Source of the DNA: Enterobacter cancerogenus
Lineage (GTDB): Bacteria > Pseudomonadota > Gammaproteobacteria > Enterobacterales > Enterobacteriaceae
Assembly (NCBI RefSeq): GCF_019047785.1
Contig: NZ_CP077290.1
Coordinates: forward strand, 682,001 to 746,000
Reading direction: 5' to 3'
DNA length: 64,000 nucleotides
This document shows positions 22,357 through 31,787 of this stretch, in pieces. A program made the position numbers and the translations under genes. The notes below the pieces were generated by a model, which saw only the letters and a program-made list of their open reading frames with translations, was not told the origin of the DNA and searched no databases. Position 1 is the stretch's first letter. Each line of letters starts with the position of its first letter.

Positions 22357-22386
22357 ATGAAAAGAGGGAGCAAAGCCCCCTCTTTC
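22357..22386 (-). terminator. rplT intrinsic terminator
   Basis: On the minus strand AAAGAGGGG and CCCTCTTTT flank GCTTTGCT, followed by T residues, 8 bp after the rplT stop. It partly separates the infC-rpmI-rplT unit from pheMST. Confidence 0.85.
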
Positions 22387-22393
22387 AACTGGC

Positions 22394-22774
<381 letters not shown>

Positions 22775-22800
22775 TTAGTAAAAAATTAAACGTTAACGGC

Positions 22801-23022
<222 letters not shown>

Positions 23023-23095
23023 TTAAATAAACGAAACATAGGCGAACAAAACCTATGAAACCCGAAGGCTCCACAGATTTTGCTGCTTGAAGGCC

Positions 23096-23641
<546 letters not shown>

Positions 23642-25570
23642 TTATTCCTCCAGTTGTTGAAGACTGCGGCTGCGAATCTCTTGTTGCAGCTTCTCAATCA
23701 CTTCACTTACGTCCAGGCTTCCCAGGTCTTTACCACGGCGGGTGCGAACGGCCACTTTGCCTGCTTCCACCTCTTTATCACCACAGACCAACATATACGG
23801 GACACGACGTAAAGTGTGCTCGCGGATTTTAAAGCCAATCTTCTCATTTCTCAAGTCTGCTTTTACGCGAATGCCCGCATTTTGTAGTTTCTGCGTCAAT
23901 TCTTTAACGTAATCAGCCTGAGAATCGGTAATGTTCATCACCACCACCTGCACTGGCGCAAGCCAGGTTGGGAAGAAGCCGGCGAACTCTTCGGTCAGGA
24001 TGCCGATGAAGCGCTCCAGAGAACCGAGAATTGCACGGTGAATCATTACCGGTACCTGACGCTCGTTGTCTTCGCCAACATAAGAGGCGCTTAAACGCTG
24101 CGGCAGGGAGAAGTCCAGCTGTACCGTTCCGCACTGCCATGCGCGATCGAGGCAGTCATACAGGGTAAATTCAATTTTCGGACCGTAGAATGCGCCCTCG
24201 CCCAGCTGGTATTCGAACGGGATACCGTTCTCTTCCAGCGCCACGGCGAGATCCGCTTCCGCGCGATCCCATGTCTCATCGCTGCCGATACGTTTTTCCG
24301 GACGCGTTGAGAGCTTGACAACGATCTTCTCGAAGCCAAAGGTGCTATACATATCGTAGACCATACGAATGCAGGCGTTAACTTCATCACGTACCTGGTC
24401 TTCCGTACAGAAGATATGCGCATCATCCTGAGTAAAGCCACGAACACGCATCAGACCGTGCAGCGCACCTGATGGTTCGTTACGGTGGCAGCTACCGAAT
24501 TCCGCCATACGCAGCGGTAAATCGCGGTAGGATTTCAGACCCTGGTTAAAGATCTGAACGTGACCCGGGCAGTTCATTGGCTTGATGCAGTATTCACGGT
24601 TCTCAGAAGAGGTAGTGAACATCGCATCTTTATAGTTGTCCCAGTGGCCTGTTTTTTCCCACAGTACACGGTCCATCATGAACGGGCCTTTCACTTCCTG
24701 GTACTGGTACTCTTTCAGCTTAGAGCGCACGAAAGTTTCCAGTTCGCGGAAGATAGTCCAGCCGTCGTTATGCCAGAAGACCATACCCGGCGCTTCTTCC
24801 TGCATATGGTACAGGTCAAGCTGCTTACCGATTTTACGGTGGTCACGCTTAGCCGCCTCTTCCAGGCGCTGCAGGTAGGCGTTCAGGGCTTTTTTATCCG
24901 CCCACGCGGTACCATAAATACGCTGCAACATCTTGTTGTTGCTATCGCCACGCCAGTAGGCGCCCGCGATTTTCATCAGTTTGAAATGATGACAGAAGCG
25001 CATGTTCGGCACGTGCGGACCACGGCACATGTCGATATATTCTTCGTGATGATACAAGCCAGGCTTATCATCATGAGAAATGTTCTCGTCAAGAATAGAG
25101 ACTTTATAGCTCTCGCCACGCTTCACGAACGTTTCACGCGCTTCGTGCCAGCTGACTTTCTTCTTGATGACGTCATAGTTGGATTCGGCGAGCTCGTGCA
25201 TACGTTTTTCGAGCGCGTCGATATCTTCCTGAGTCAGGGTGTGGTCAAGGTCAACGTCATAATAGAAACCGTTGTCGATAACCGGGCCGATCGCCATCTT
25301 GGTGTTGGGCCACAGTTGTTTGATTGCGTGACCTAACAGGTGCGCACAGGAGTGACGAATGATCTCCAGACCTTCTTCGTCTTTCGCTGTGATGATAGAC
25401 AGCTTCGCATCGTTTTCGATCAGATCGGACGCATCAACCAGTTCGCCATCAACGCGGCCGGCAATGGTCGCTTTCGCAAGGCCAGGACCAATATCCAGGG
25501 CAACATCCATTGGGCTAACAGCGTGGTCGTAGTGGCGTTGGCTGCCATCAGGAAGAGTAATTACAGGCAT
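23642..25570 (-). CDS. thrS: Threonyl-tRNA synthetase
   Basis: A 642-residue class II synthetase, as in E. coli. Order: N-terminal TGS domain (about 1-61), the second editing domain that clears Ser-tRNA-Thr (about 62-224, with [10 protein letters not shown]), the catalytic core (about 243-535, holding the zinc ligands in PMNCPGH and motif 2 in [15 protein letters not shown]), and the anticodon-binding domain to the end. It heads the thrS-infC-rpmI-rplT-pheMST-ihfA operon. Its translation is self-repressed through the leader operator. Confidence 0.99.
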   Translation of the reverse strand: MPVITLPDGSQRHYDHAVSPMDVALDIGPGLAKATIAGRVDGELVDASDLIENDAKLSIITAKDEEGLEIIRHSCAHLLGHAIKQLWPNTKMAIGPVIDNGFYYDVDLDHTLTQEDIDALEKRMHELAESNYDVIKKKVSWHEARETFVKRGESYKVSILDENISHDDKPGLYHHEEYIDMCRGPHVPNMRFCHHFKLMKIAGAYWRGDSNNKMLQRIYGTAWADKKALNAYLQRLEEAAKRDHRKIGKQLDLYHMQEEAPGMVFWHNDGWTIFRELETFVRSKLKEYQYQEVKGPFMMDRVLWEKTGHWDNYKDAMFTTSSENREYCIKPMNCPGHVQIFNQGLKSYRDLPLRMAEFGSCHRNEPSGALHGLMRVRGFTQDDAHIFCTEDQVRDEVNACIRMVYDMYSTFGFEKIVVKLSTRPEKRIGSDETWDRAEADLAVALEENGIPFEYQLGEGAFYGPKIEFTLYDCLDRAWQCGTVQLDFSLPQRLSASYVGEDNERQVPVMIHRAILGSLERFIGILTEEFAGFFPTWLAPVQVVVMNITDSQADYVKELTQKLQNAGIRVKADLRNEKIGFKIREHTLRRVPYMLVCGDKEVEAGKVAVRTRRGKDLGSLDVSEVIEKLQQEIRSRSLQQLEE

Positions 25571-25665
25571 TTTATATCCTTATTTGCAGTGATGCCCCAC
25601 ACATAAGAGCATATACAAAGAAAATAATCGTTAGTAAACAATAGATTACGAACCATCTAACCAAC
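25571..25665 (-). promoter_or_regulatory. thrS translational operator (tRNA-Thr mimic)
   Basis: The thrS leader contains, on the minus strand, AGATGGTTCGTAATCT (25643-25658): a short stem whose loop holds CGU, a tRNA-Thr anticodon. It is followed by an A+T-rich single-stranded stretch, a second possible stem around TGTGGGGCATCACTGC, and AAGGATATAAAATG at the start codon. This matches E. coli, where ThrRS binds its leader as if it were tRNA and blocks ribosomes. The rest of the 320-bp gap to 25890 contains the thrS promoter region and nothing else I can identify. Confidence 0.8.
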
Positions 25666-25890
25666 AATCGTCAAATTGGCTCGCCATCCTGGACCGGCCG
25701 AATTCAGATTAATGCGGATTTACGGCAGGCGACGTAATGGTAACACTAATGCAAGGGCGAATGCACCCTCTGCAACTTTTTTGCGACTCATCCATTTGTA
25801 TGAGTTTGTTAAGTTTTACCGCCCACAGCTCGCAATCCAGTATTGCTAAGCTATCCTTGAACTGGTCTTAATCTCTCTAAGGAGCATCCG

Positions 25891-25983
25891 ATGAATGTTT
25901 CCAGCAGAACCGTCGTGATTTTAAATGTCCTCTCAGCCGCCGTTTTGGTGCTGATTCTTGCCGACCGATTCCACTGGTTTTAA
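25891..25983 (+). CDS. YncL-like 30-residue membrane peptide
   Basis: The ORF starts at an ATG preceded by CTAAGGAGCATCCG, an excellent ribosome-binding site. It encodes MNVSSRTVVILNVLSAAVLV plus ten more residues ending RFHWF: one hydrophobic helix (about 8-24) with a short polar end. The opening MNVSSRTVV and the RF-x-WF ending recall E. coli YncL, a stress-induced single-pass protein encoded elsewhere in K-12. A homologue or paralogue is likely; the function is unknown. It is 98 bp upstream of yniD on the same strand. Confidence 0.7.
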   Translation: MNVSSRTVVILNVLSAAVLVLILADRFHWF

Positions 25984-26081
25984 TTTTGTCCGGTAATGTG
26001 GCATAGCCTTCTGGCCTTCGCATTGCACACCCTGGCGCATAGTTTGATAGACTAAGGGAATCAACTGACAAGGATTAGGTT

Positions 26082-26189
26082 ATGCCAACGAAACGTTTTG
26101 CCGTTAAGCACTGGAAAATGGTGGTAGTACTTATTGCTATCTGCGGCGCGATGCTGCTGCTGCGCTGGGCCGCCATGATTTGGGGTTAA
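26082..26189 (+). CDS. yniD: YniD, 35-residue single-pass membrane protein
   Basis: It encodes MPTKRFAVKHWKMVVVLIAI followed by a hydrophobic run ending WAAMIWG. This is almost identical to the E. coli small membrane protein YniD, which also lies between thrS and ydiY. A basic N-terminus and one helix (about 13-30) suggest an N-in orientation. AAGGATTAGGTT precedes the ATG. The function is unknown. Confidence 0.9.
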   Translation: MPTKRFAVKHWKMVVVLIAICGAMLLLRWAAMIWG

Positions 26190-26312
26190 CCCCGTGGGGA
26201 AAACGACTTAAGAAAGAACTAACCGGGTAATACATTCCGGTGACACGAGCAAACTCAATAAGAAATAGAAGACGTGACCTGGCCTTTTATACCCAGTCAC
26301 TCCCTGCGCCGC

Positions 26313-26341
26313 AAAAACCGGTACATCAACATCCGGTTTTT
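26313..26341. terminator. Bidirectional terminator between yniD and the orphan exported gene
   Basis: AAAAACCGG and CCGGTTTTT flank a 10-base loop. T runs on both strands let it serve yniD (plus) and the convergent orphan gene (minus). Confidence 0.85.
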
Positions 26342-26393
26342 GACGGGTAAGGTAATTGATATCTGATTCAATACCTACGCGACAATAACGCGA

Positions 26394-26630
26394 TCAGGAC
26401 CACTCACCTGCAACCAGTTTATGCACATCAAACGCATCATTCATGGATTGCCCGGTAGACTGCGTGCCTGGCGCGATATTGGAACCTGCTTCAACGTCAG
26501 AGGCGCGGGAAATGCCTGTGGCAACATGAGTATCTGCGGCAGGTGAAGCCAGGTTATCGGCAGCAAAGGTGCCAAACGAAAGTGCGGAAAGCACCATTGC
26601 TGCGGCGGCGTTTTTAATTTTATTCATCAT
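26394..26630 (-). CDS. Orphan small exported protein (78 residues)
   Basis: I do not recognise this protein. It has a clear signal peptide: MMNKIKNAAAAMVLSALSFG then TFAA, with cleavage after TFA near residue 23. That leaves a mature chain of about 55 polar, cysteine-free residues, rich in Ser, Ala, Asp and Thr, ending VAGEWS. Translation may start at either of two adjacent ATGs; the leader reads GAGAATTAAG. It has its own terminator downstream and, 140-160 bp upstream, a 20-bp box that matches the one before spy at 19 of 20 positions. An envelope-stress role is therefore suggested by control, not by fold. I recall no gene here in E. coli K-12. Confidence 0.75.
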   Translation of the reverse strand: MMNKIKNAAAAMVLSALSFGTFAADNLASPAADTHVATGISRASDVEAGSNIAPGTQSTGQSMNDAFDVHKLVAGEWS

Positions 26631-26861
26631 CTTAATTCTCTATTTTCATTAATACTGAACAGCCTGAGGCAACATTTTGCCTGTTGCCTAAGTGTAGATC
26701 TGGATCACACTTTTTCCTAGTCAATTAATTTATCAAAACGTGTCAAATAAATTGAATATACGTGTTGGCAGCAATTATGGAGGAATTAAGGCGTTTGACG
26801 GACCACATATTTTAAAACGGCGTTTAATATAAAACAGCACAGTTTCAAAAAATAAAAAATA
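26631..26861 (-). promoter_or_regulatory. Promoter region of the orphan exported gene, with BaeR-like box
   Basis: The box (26772-26791, minus strand CCTTAATTCCTCCATAATTG) contains CTCCATAATTG, fitting the core of the BaeR consensus (TTTTTCTCCATDATTGGC as I recall it). About 48 bp downstream is AATTGACT, a -35-like element (TTGACT at 26719-26724). The spacing is close to that before spy (51 bp to TTGACG). Confidence 0.6.
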
Positions 26862-26892
26862 AAACACGGGCCGCGTATTCGGCCCGTGTTTA
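26862..26892 (-). terminator. ydiY intrinsic terminator
   Basis: AAACACGGGCC and GGCCCGTGTTT make a long stem, with T-rich sequence following on the minus strand. It abuts the ydiY stop codon. Confidence 0.9.
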
Positions 26893-27651
26893 TTACATTT
26901 TATAGCCCAGTGAAATGGTGGTTCTCCGGTCGGTATGGTCCGGTGCAGAGTCTGGTGGAGATGAGTTCCAGGTCACGTTGTACGCCAGTTTCAGGCCAAA
27001 ATGTTCGTTGATGGCCACGTTCAGCGCCGTCTCGGAGTTCAGCGTGGTATCGTCGGCACCGAAAACAGAAACGCCCTGAGTGAACTTAGTGGTGTCGGTC
27101 ATCTGCCAGGCGTAGGTGCCGGAAGCATAACCTAACGGCTGAGTTTTGGTTTCGCCATCGGTGAACTCGTCATAGCGAACGCCTGGACCGAATTCGAAGC
27201 GGAAACTGTGCACCGGTCCGTTGAGGAACTGGCGACCATAACCTGCCGTGAACACGTCACGCTGGCGGTAGCCATTGTAGCGGTCGGTTAACCAGCTGGC
27301 CTGACCGAACAGATAATCGGCGTCGGTCATGTTATAGCGGCTACGTCCCCCTACGGCATATTTCTCTGAGGAGCGTTCATCATTCGCGGATGTGTTGCTG
27401 GCGTTCCCCCACAGCGACCACGCCGTGGTGTTGCCGTACCAGGTCAGGGTGCTGTCTGCCGTCAGAGAGGAGCTTTTCGTGTTACCCGATTGCGCCAGAT
27501 AACCCGCGTTCAGGTTACCTTCAAACGGTTTTTGCGCGGAGCTTGGATCGTCCATGACAGTAAAAACGGAATCATCGGCGGCTGCGTTCAACGACGCAAA
27601 CACACCACCCGCCAGCATCAGTGCAGCAGGAACTGTCTTCAAAAGCTTCAT
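26893..27651 (-). CDS. ydiY: YdiY, DUF481 outer-membrane beta-barrel protein
   Basis: A 252-residue protein equivalent to E. coli YdiY, reported as acid-inducible. A signal peptide (MKLLKTVPAALMLAGGVFAS, cleavage near NAAA) precedes repeated amphipathic beta-strands with the DUF481 phrases GNLNAGYLAQSGNTKSSS, WSLWGNASNTS and GPGVRYDEF. The protein ends TTISLGYKM. The frame runs eight codons further upstream, but the ATG at 27651 matches E. coli. It is divergent from pfkB. No good Shine-Dalgarno motif precedes the start, and an intrinsic terminator sits 22 bases upstream, so expression probably depends on read-through. Confidence 0.93.
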   Translation of the reverse strand: MKLLKTVPAALMLAGGVFASLNAAADDSVFTVMDDPSSAQKPFEGNLNAGYLAQSGNTKSSSLTADSTLTWYGNTTAWSLWGNASNTSANDERSSEKYAVGGRSRYNMTDADYLFGQASWLTDRYNGYRQRDVFTAGYGRQFLNGPVHSFRFEFGPGVRYDEFTDGETKTQPLGYASGTYAWQMTDTTKFTQGVSVFGADDTTLNSETALNVAINEHFGLKLAYNVTWNSSPPDSAPDHTDRRTTISLGYKM

Positions 27652-27655
27652 TTTA

Positions 27656-27688
27656 TTAGGGAGTCCATACAACAAAAAAAGAGACCAT
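27656..27688 (-). CDS. Possible 10-codon upstream ORF in the ydiY leader
   Basis: It reads MVSFFVVWTP and stops four bases before the ydiY start. Its codons cross the 3' arm and T run of the leader terminator, so ribosomes on it could alter hairpin folding. There is no convincing ribosome-binding site. It may be chance. Confidence 0.2.
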   Translation of the reverse strand: MVSFFVVWTP

Positions 27689-27740
27689 CACGGTCTCGGA
27701 AACTTTCTTGAGGATCAATGACAAGGCGTCCAGAGAAAGG
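27673..27740 (-). ncRNA. Terminated ydiY leader or small RNA (about 68 nt)
   Basis: From the predicted start near 27740 the transcript would run to a stem GAGACC/GGTCTC (27681-27697) followed by seven T (27674-27680), a canonical intrinsic terminator. No other minus-strand gene lies upstream that would need it. Transcripts would therefore end just before ydiY unless the hairpin is bypassed. It could be an attenuator or a free-standing sRNA. Confidence 0.55.
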
Positions 27741-27746
27741 TAACAA

Positions 27747-27775
27747 ATTATAAAAAGCCGCAAATAACATAGCAA
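27747..27775 (-). promoter_or_regulatory. Strong sigma-70 promoter for the ydiY leader
   Basis: On the minus strand TTGCTA (27770-27775) and a perfect TATAAT (27747-27752) are 17 bp apart. Transcription should start near 27740. Confidence 0.75.
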
Positions 27776-27946
27776 TGATTTCTTATTTCATTTTTTGAAT
27801 AAGAACGATCCCAAATCGACATTTAATTTATATGTCGGGTTTTCAGTTTTTGTCAGTATTCATATTTAAAATCATATTGTTATTTACATTGCCTTCCTGG
27901 TAATCGGTGCCAGACTTAAGGAAGCCCATACTAAAAGGAGGTCAAC

Positions 27947-28879
27947 ATGGTTTCCATATACACCCTGACACTCTCCCCTTCCCTCGACTCCGCGACTCTG
28001 ACACCCCAGATTTACCCCGAGGGGAAACTGCGCTGTAGCGCCCCCGTCTTTGAACCGGGTGGCGGTGGCATCAACGTGGCCCGCGCGATTACGCACCTCG
28101 GCGGCAAAGCCACCGCAATATTCCCGTCAGGCGGTGCCACCGGCGAACACCTCGAGTCGCTGCTGGCGGATGAACAGGTCGCCACCCAGACCGTGAATGC
28201 CAAAGACTGGACGCGGCAAAACCTGCACGTCCATGTTGAGTCCAGTGGCGAGCAGTACCGCTTCGTCATGCCAGGTGCCAGACTTAGCGACGACGAGTTT
28301 CGCCAGCTCGAAGAGAAAGTGCTGGCGATTGAACCCGGCGCGCTGCTGGTCATCAGCGGCAGCCTGCCGCCCGGCATCAGTACGCAAAAGCTGACGGCGC
28401 TGATCGCATCCGTCCAGCAGCGCGGCATTCGCTGCATTGTCGACAGCTCAGGAGAAGCGCTCCAGGCAGCCCTTGAACCTGGTCAGCTTGAACTCGTTAA
28501 ACCCAACCAAAAAGAGCTAAGCGCGCTGGTTAATCGCGCGTTGACCCAGCCTGATGACGTGCGGACCGCCGCCGAGGAGCTGGTTCGCAGCGGTAAAGCG
28601 CTGCGCGTGGTCGTCTCCCTGGGTCCTCAGGGGGCGCTGGCCGTCGACAAAACCGGCTTTGCTCAGGTGGTTCCGCCGCCCATGAAAAGTCAGAGCACCG
28701 TGGGTGCGGGTGACAGCATGGTCGGTGCGATGGTGTTAAAGCTGGCAGAAGGTGCTTCTCTTCTGGAGATGACGCGCTACGGCGTGGCCGCCGGTAGTGC
28801 TGCAACCATCAATCAGGGAACACGCCTGTGCTCGCTGGAGGATACCCAGAAGATTGTCAATTATCTGTCGAAAGCCTGA
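27947..28879 (+). CDS. pfkB: 6-Phosphofructokinase II
   Basis: A 310-residue PfkB/ribokinase-family enzyme, the minor phosphofructokinase of glycolysis, using ATP to make fructose 1,6-bisphosphate. Signatures: GGGGINVARAITHLGG near the N-terminus and the C-terminal ATP-site motif STVGAGDSMVGAM with the catalytic aspartate. AAGGAGGT precedes the ATG at ideal distance, predicting strong translation. It is divergent from ydiY, whose leader promoter is about 200 bp away. Confidence 0.97.
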   Translation: MVSIYTLTLSPSLDSATLTPQIYPEGKLRCSAPVFEPGGGGINVARAITHLGGKATAIFPSGGATGEHLESLLADEQVATQTVNAKDWTRQNLHVHVESSGEQYRFVMPGARLSDDEFRQLEEKVLAIEPGALLVISGSLPPGISTQKLTALIASVQQRGIRCIVDSSGEALQAALEPGQLELVKPNQKELSALVNRALTQPDDVRTAAEELVRSGKALRVVVSLGPQGALAVDKTGFAQVVPPPMKSQSTVGAGDSMVGAMVLKLAEGASLLEMTRYGVAAGSAATINQGTRLCSLEDTQKIVNYLSKA

Positions 28880-28981
28880 TAACGCCGCCCCCTCCGCGCG
28901 AGGGGGTAAGCGCGCCAGAGTCGCCAAACCCACACTATCGACTATGCTAAAAAAACTTTCGTGATAACAATGAGGTGAAAT

Positions 28982-29272
28982 ATGAGCAGTGGTGATATCA
29001 CCCGCTACGTCGTAACGGTAAGGATCCATGAAGCGTCGCTAACCGAAATCAATGAGCTGAACAATGCGTTCACGCGCGCCAATTTCCTGCTCACCCTGAC
29101 CGACGAAGACGGCAATATTCATGACTTGGGGACGATGACGTTTGGCCTGATCAGCGCGCTTAGCCAGGAAGAGGTCAACGCCCTGGCGAACAGCCTGGCA
29201 GAAAGCGTGACCGATAAAGCCACGGAGATAGACGTGGACACCTGGGAGAGCTGGGTGAAAAAAGAACAATAA
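28982..29272 (+). CDS. ydiZ: YdiZ, conserved small protein
   Basis: A 96-residue acidic, soluble-looking protein with no signal peptide or membrane segment. It begins MSSGDITRYVVTVRIHEASL and ends SWVKKEQ. Its place between pfkB and yniA and its length match E. coli YdiZ. The family is uncharacterised; the sequence shows no catalytic motif. AATGAGGTG precedes the start. Confidence 0.9.
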   Translation: MSSGDITRYVVTVRIHEASLTEINELNNAFTRANFLLTLTDEDGNIHDLGTMTFGLISALSQEEVNALANSLAESVTDKATEIDVDTWESWVKKEQ

Positions 29273-29377
29273 GTGCCTTGTAGTGCAGTAAACCGCTCAT
29301 GTGTGCGTTAGTTCCTGTTTTTTAACAGCCGTTTTGCGCTAACCTTATGATCTGGCAGACAACATGGGAGAGAGATC

Positions 29378-30238
29378 ATGTGGCAGGCTATCAGTCATCT
29401 TTTAAGTGAGCAACTGGGAGAAGGTGAAATTGAACTGCGTAACGAACTGCCAGGCGGAGAGATCCACGCCGCGTGGCATTTGCGCTACGCTGGACGCGAT
29501 CTTTTCGTAAAATGCGATGAGCGGGAATTACTTCCTATCTTTACCGCCGAAGCCGATCAGCTGGAACTGTTATCGCGCAGTAAAACGGTCACGGTTCCGC
29601 AGGTCTGGGCCGTGGGAACCGACAGAGATTACAGTTTTCTGGTGATGGAGTATCTGCCGGCGCGCCCGTTGGATGCCCACAGCGCCTTCATCCTGGGACA
29701 GCAAATTGCCCGCCTGCACCAGTGGAGCGATCAGCCGCAGTTTGGCCTCGACTTTGACAACGATCTCTCCACCACGCCACAGCCTAACGCCTGGCAGCGC
29801 CGCTGGTCGACGTTCTTTGCCGAGCAGCGCATTGGCTGGCAGCTTGAGCTTGCCGCAGAGAGAGGGCTGGAATTCGGTAACATCGACGCCATCGTCGAAC
29901 ATGTGCAACAACGGCTCGCTTCGCATCAGCCACAGCCATCATTACTGCACGGTGATTTGTGGTCCGAGAACTGCGCGCTGGGGCCCAACGGCCCTTATAT
30001 CTTTGACCCCGCCTGCTACTGGGGTGACCGGGAGTGCGATCTCGCCATGCTGCCGCTCCATCCTGAGCAGCCGCCGCAAATCTACGATGGGTATCAGTCC
30101 GTCTCCCCGCTCCCTGGCGATTTCCTCGACAGACAGCCGGTTTACCAGCTCTATACCCTGCTTAACCGGGCGATCCTGTTTGGCGGCGAGCATCTGGTTA
30201 ACGCGCAGCGCGCGCTGGATCGCGTGCTCGCGGCCTGA
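29378..30238 (+). CDS. yniA: YniA, fructosamine-kinase-family protein
   Basis: A 286-residue protein of the fructosamine / ketosamine-3-kinase family, with a choline-kinase-like fold. The catalytic loop SLLHGDLWSENCALG and the metal-binding FDPACYWGDRECDLAM are clear, as is the N-lobe lysine in RDLFVKCDE. Such kinases phosphorylate sugar adducts on proteins, leading to deglycation; the substrate of YniA is not established. It is followed by a terminator and the convergent yniB. Confidence 0.93.
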   Translation: MWQAISHLLSEQLGEGEIELRNELPGGEIHAAWHLRYAGRDLFVKCDERELLPIFTAEADQLELLSRSKTVTVPQVWAVGTDRDYSFLVMEYLPARPLDAHSAFILGQQIARLHQWSDQPQFGLDFDNDLSTTPQPNAWQRRWSTFFAEQRIGWQLELAAERGLEFGNIDAIVEHVQQRLASHQPQPSLLHGDLWSENCALGPNGPYIFDPACYWGDRECDLAMLPLHPEQPPQIYDGYQSVSPLPGDFLDRQPVYQLYTLLNRAILFGGEHLVNAQRALDRVLAA

Positions 30239-30241
30239 TCT

Positions 30242-30275
30242 CACAGGGTGGCTAATGTGCCACCCTGCGTTTTCT
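30242..30275 (+). terminator. yniA terminator
   Basis: CAGGGTGGC and GCCACCCTG form a 9-bp stem followed by CGTTTTCT, filling the gap to the convergent yniB. Confidence 0.75.
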
Positions 30276-30811
30276 TACAGGAAGCCGAGCAGCGAGAAGA
30301 AGAAATAGCCCGCCACAATGATGATCACCGGCAAGACGTAGAGCGGAAATATCTGCAAGAAAATGGTGTGACGCGGAACCACTATCCGCGATTCAATCTG
30401 CTCGCGCGTCAGCCCTGAGGCCCCTTTGGCCTGCTCCAGAATCAGCTGGTCCTCCACCCCTTCACGCAAAAAACGCGTCTGACGGCTCATGCGTGCGCCC
30501 GAGGCCTGTAGCGCCATCGCAATAAAAATCAGCGCATAGATTACCCAAAACCCAACGTTAAGCTTCTGGTGGAAATCCGGCGTCGGTGAGTTGTACCAGA
30601 AAAAGTTCAGGAATGGCGTGTTGAAGCGCATCATCTCAATCATCACATGTGCGAAATCCAGCATAACCGCATTGATGCCCGGCTGCTTTTCGCTGTGATC
30701 GAACATGAATTTAAAGATGGAAATCAGCGTTGAAATCACCGCCGGAATGAAAATGACCCACCCGGCAATACGTTTTAAGACAGCGATGCGTCCAGCTTGT
30801 TGATACGTCAT
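30275..30811 (-). CDS. yniB: YniB, inner-membrane protein
   Basis: A 178-residue protein closely matching E. coli YniB. There are three predicted membrane segments (about 13-33, 88-106 and 148-176). The loop between the second and third is charged and carries SRQTRFLREGVEDQLILEQA. No catalytic motif is visible and the function is unknown. It is convergent with yniA and divergent from hxpB. Confidence 0.92.
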   Translation of the reverse strand: MTYQQAGRIAVLKRIAGWVIFIPAVISTLISIFKFMFDHSEKQPGINAVMLDFAHVMIEMMRFNTPFLNFFWYNSPTPDFHQKLNVGFWVIYALIFIAMALQASGARMSRQTRFLREGVEDQLILEQAKGASGLTREQIESRIVVPRHTIFLQIFPLYVLPVIIIVAGYFFFSLLGFL

Positions 30812-30960
30812 CAGTTCCCCTTCAAAAAAGACGCGTTATTTGTGCCTAAGTCTACCTGCTGACCGTGATTTTCGCCCGTTCTTTGAAGGCAATATGCTAA
30901 ATTGCAGACTGGACTTAGCATTTATCGTTTGTCGGACACCTGAGAGAAGGAGACGTAATA

Positions 30961-31632
30961 ATGACGGCACCGCGCCAGATTCTTGCCGCTATTTTTGACA
31001 TGGATGGACTGCTGATCGATTCCGAACCGCTGTGGGATCGCGCTGAACTGGACGTTATGGCCAGCCTTGGCGTAGATATCTCTCGCCGGAACGAGTTGCC
31101 CGACACGCTTGGGCTGCGCATCGATATGGTCGTTGAGCTGTGGTATGCCCACCAGCCGTGGGTTGGCCCTGACTGCAACGAAGTGACCAACCGGATTATC
31201 AGTCGCGCGATTTCCCTGGTTGAGGAAAACAAGCCTCTTCTGCCCGGCGTGCGTGAAGCCGTTGCGCTCTGTAAGGCACAAGGCTTAAAAGTGGGGCTGG
31301 CGTCTGCCTCACCGCTGCATATGCTGGAAAAAGTGCTGACGATGTTTGAGCTGCGCGACAGCTTCGACGCGCTGGCCTCGGCGGAAAAGCTGCCCTATAG
31401 CAAACCCCACCCGCAGGTTTATATGGATTGTGCCGCGAAGCTGGGCATTGACCCGCTGTCCTGCGTGGCGCTGGAAGATTCGGTCAACGGCATGGTGGCA
31501 TCGAAAGCGGCGCGTATGCGCTCGATTGTTGTCCCGGCCGAAGAAGGTCAGCACGATCCCCGCTTTGCGCTGGCCGATGTCAAACTGTCATCGCTAACCG
31601 AACTTACCCCGCAGCACCTGCGCGGCGAGTAA
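30961..31632 (+). CDS. hxpB: HxpB, hexitol / 2-deoxyglucose-6-phosphate phosphatase
   Basis: A 223-residue HAD-superfamily phosphatase (YniC). Motif I is FDMDGLLIDSEP with nucleophile Asp, motif II is GLASASP, motif III is the lysine in YSKPHP, and motif IV is LEDSVNG. E. coli HxpB dephosphorylates sorbitol-6-P, mannitol-6-P and 2-deoxyglucose-6-P. GAAGGAGACG precedes the ATG. A perfect hairpin without a T run follows the stop (31636-31661). Confidence 0.95.
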   Translation: MTAPRQILAAIFDMDGLLIDSEPLWDRAELDVMASLGVDISRRNELPDTLGLRIDMVVELWYAHQPWVGPDCNEVTNRIISRAISLVEENKPLLPGVREAVALCKAQGLKVGLASASPLHMLEKVLTMFELRDSFDALASAEKLPYSKPHPQVYMDCAAKLGIDPLSCVALEDSVNGMVASKAARMRSIVVPAEEGQHDPRFALADVKLSSLTELTPQHLRGE

Positions 31633-31735
31633 CCCTTTTCAGGCAGCCTCGCTGCCTGAAAGCGTATGACCGGGCACGAAAGCGCATGAATAGTGCCCGT
31701 TTGTGACAAAGGGTTACACCGTCACCTCTTCCGTA

Positions 31736-31773
31736 CACTGTATAAAAAACCTATACTGTATGAATTGACAGTT
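31736..31773 (+). promoter_or_regulatory. LexA (SOS) box of ydjM, with a weak second box
   Basis: TACTGTATGAATTGACAGTT (31754-31773) has perfect CTGT and ACAG halves 8 bp apart. Immediately upstream, CACTGTATAAAAAACCTATAC (31736-31756) is a degenerate second box, the same tandem arrangement known for E. coli ydjM. Confidence 0.92.
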
Positions 31774-31787
31774 TGTTGGGTTTTATC

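Noticed and set aside
27907..28287. 13-bp direct repeat GGTGCCAGACTTA upstream of and inside pfkB
   Set aside because: Only two short copies, one within coding sequence; most simply chance.
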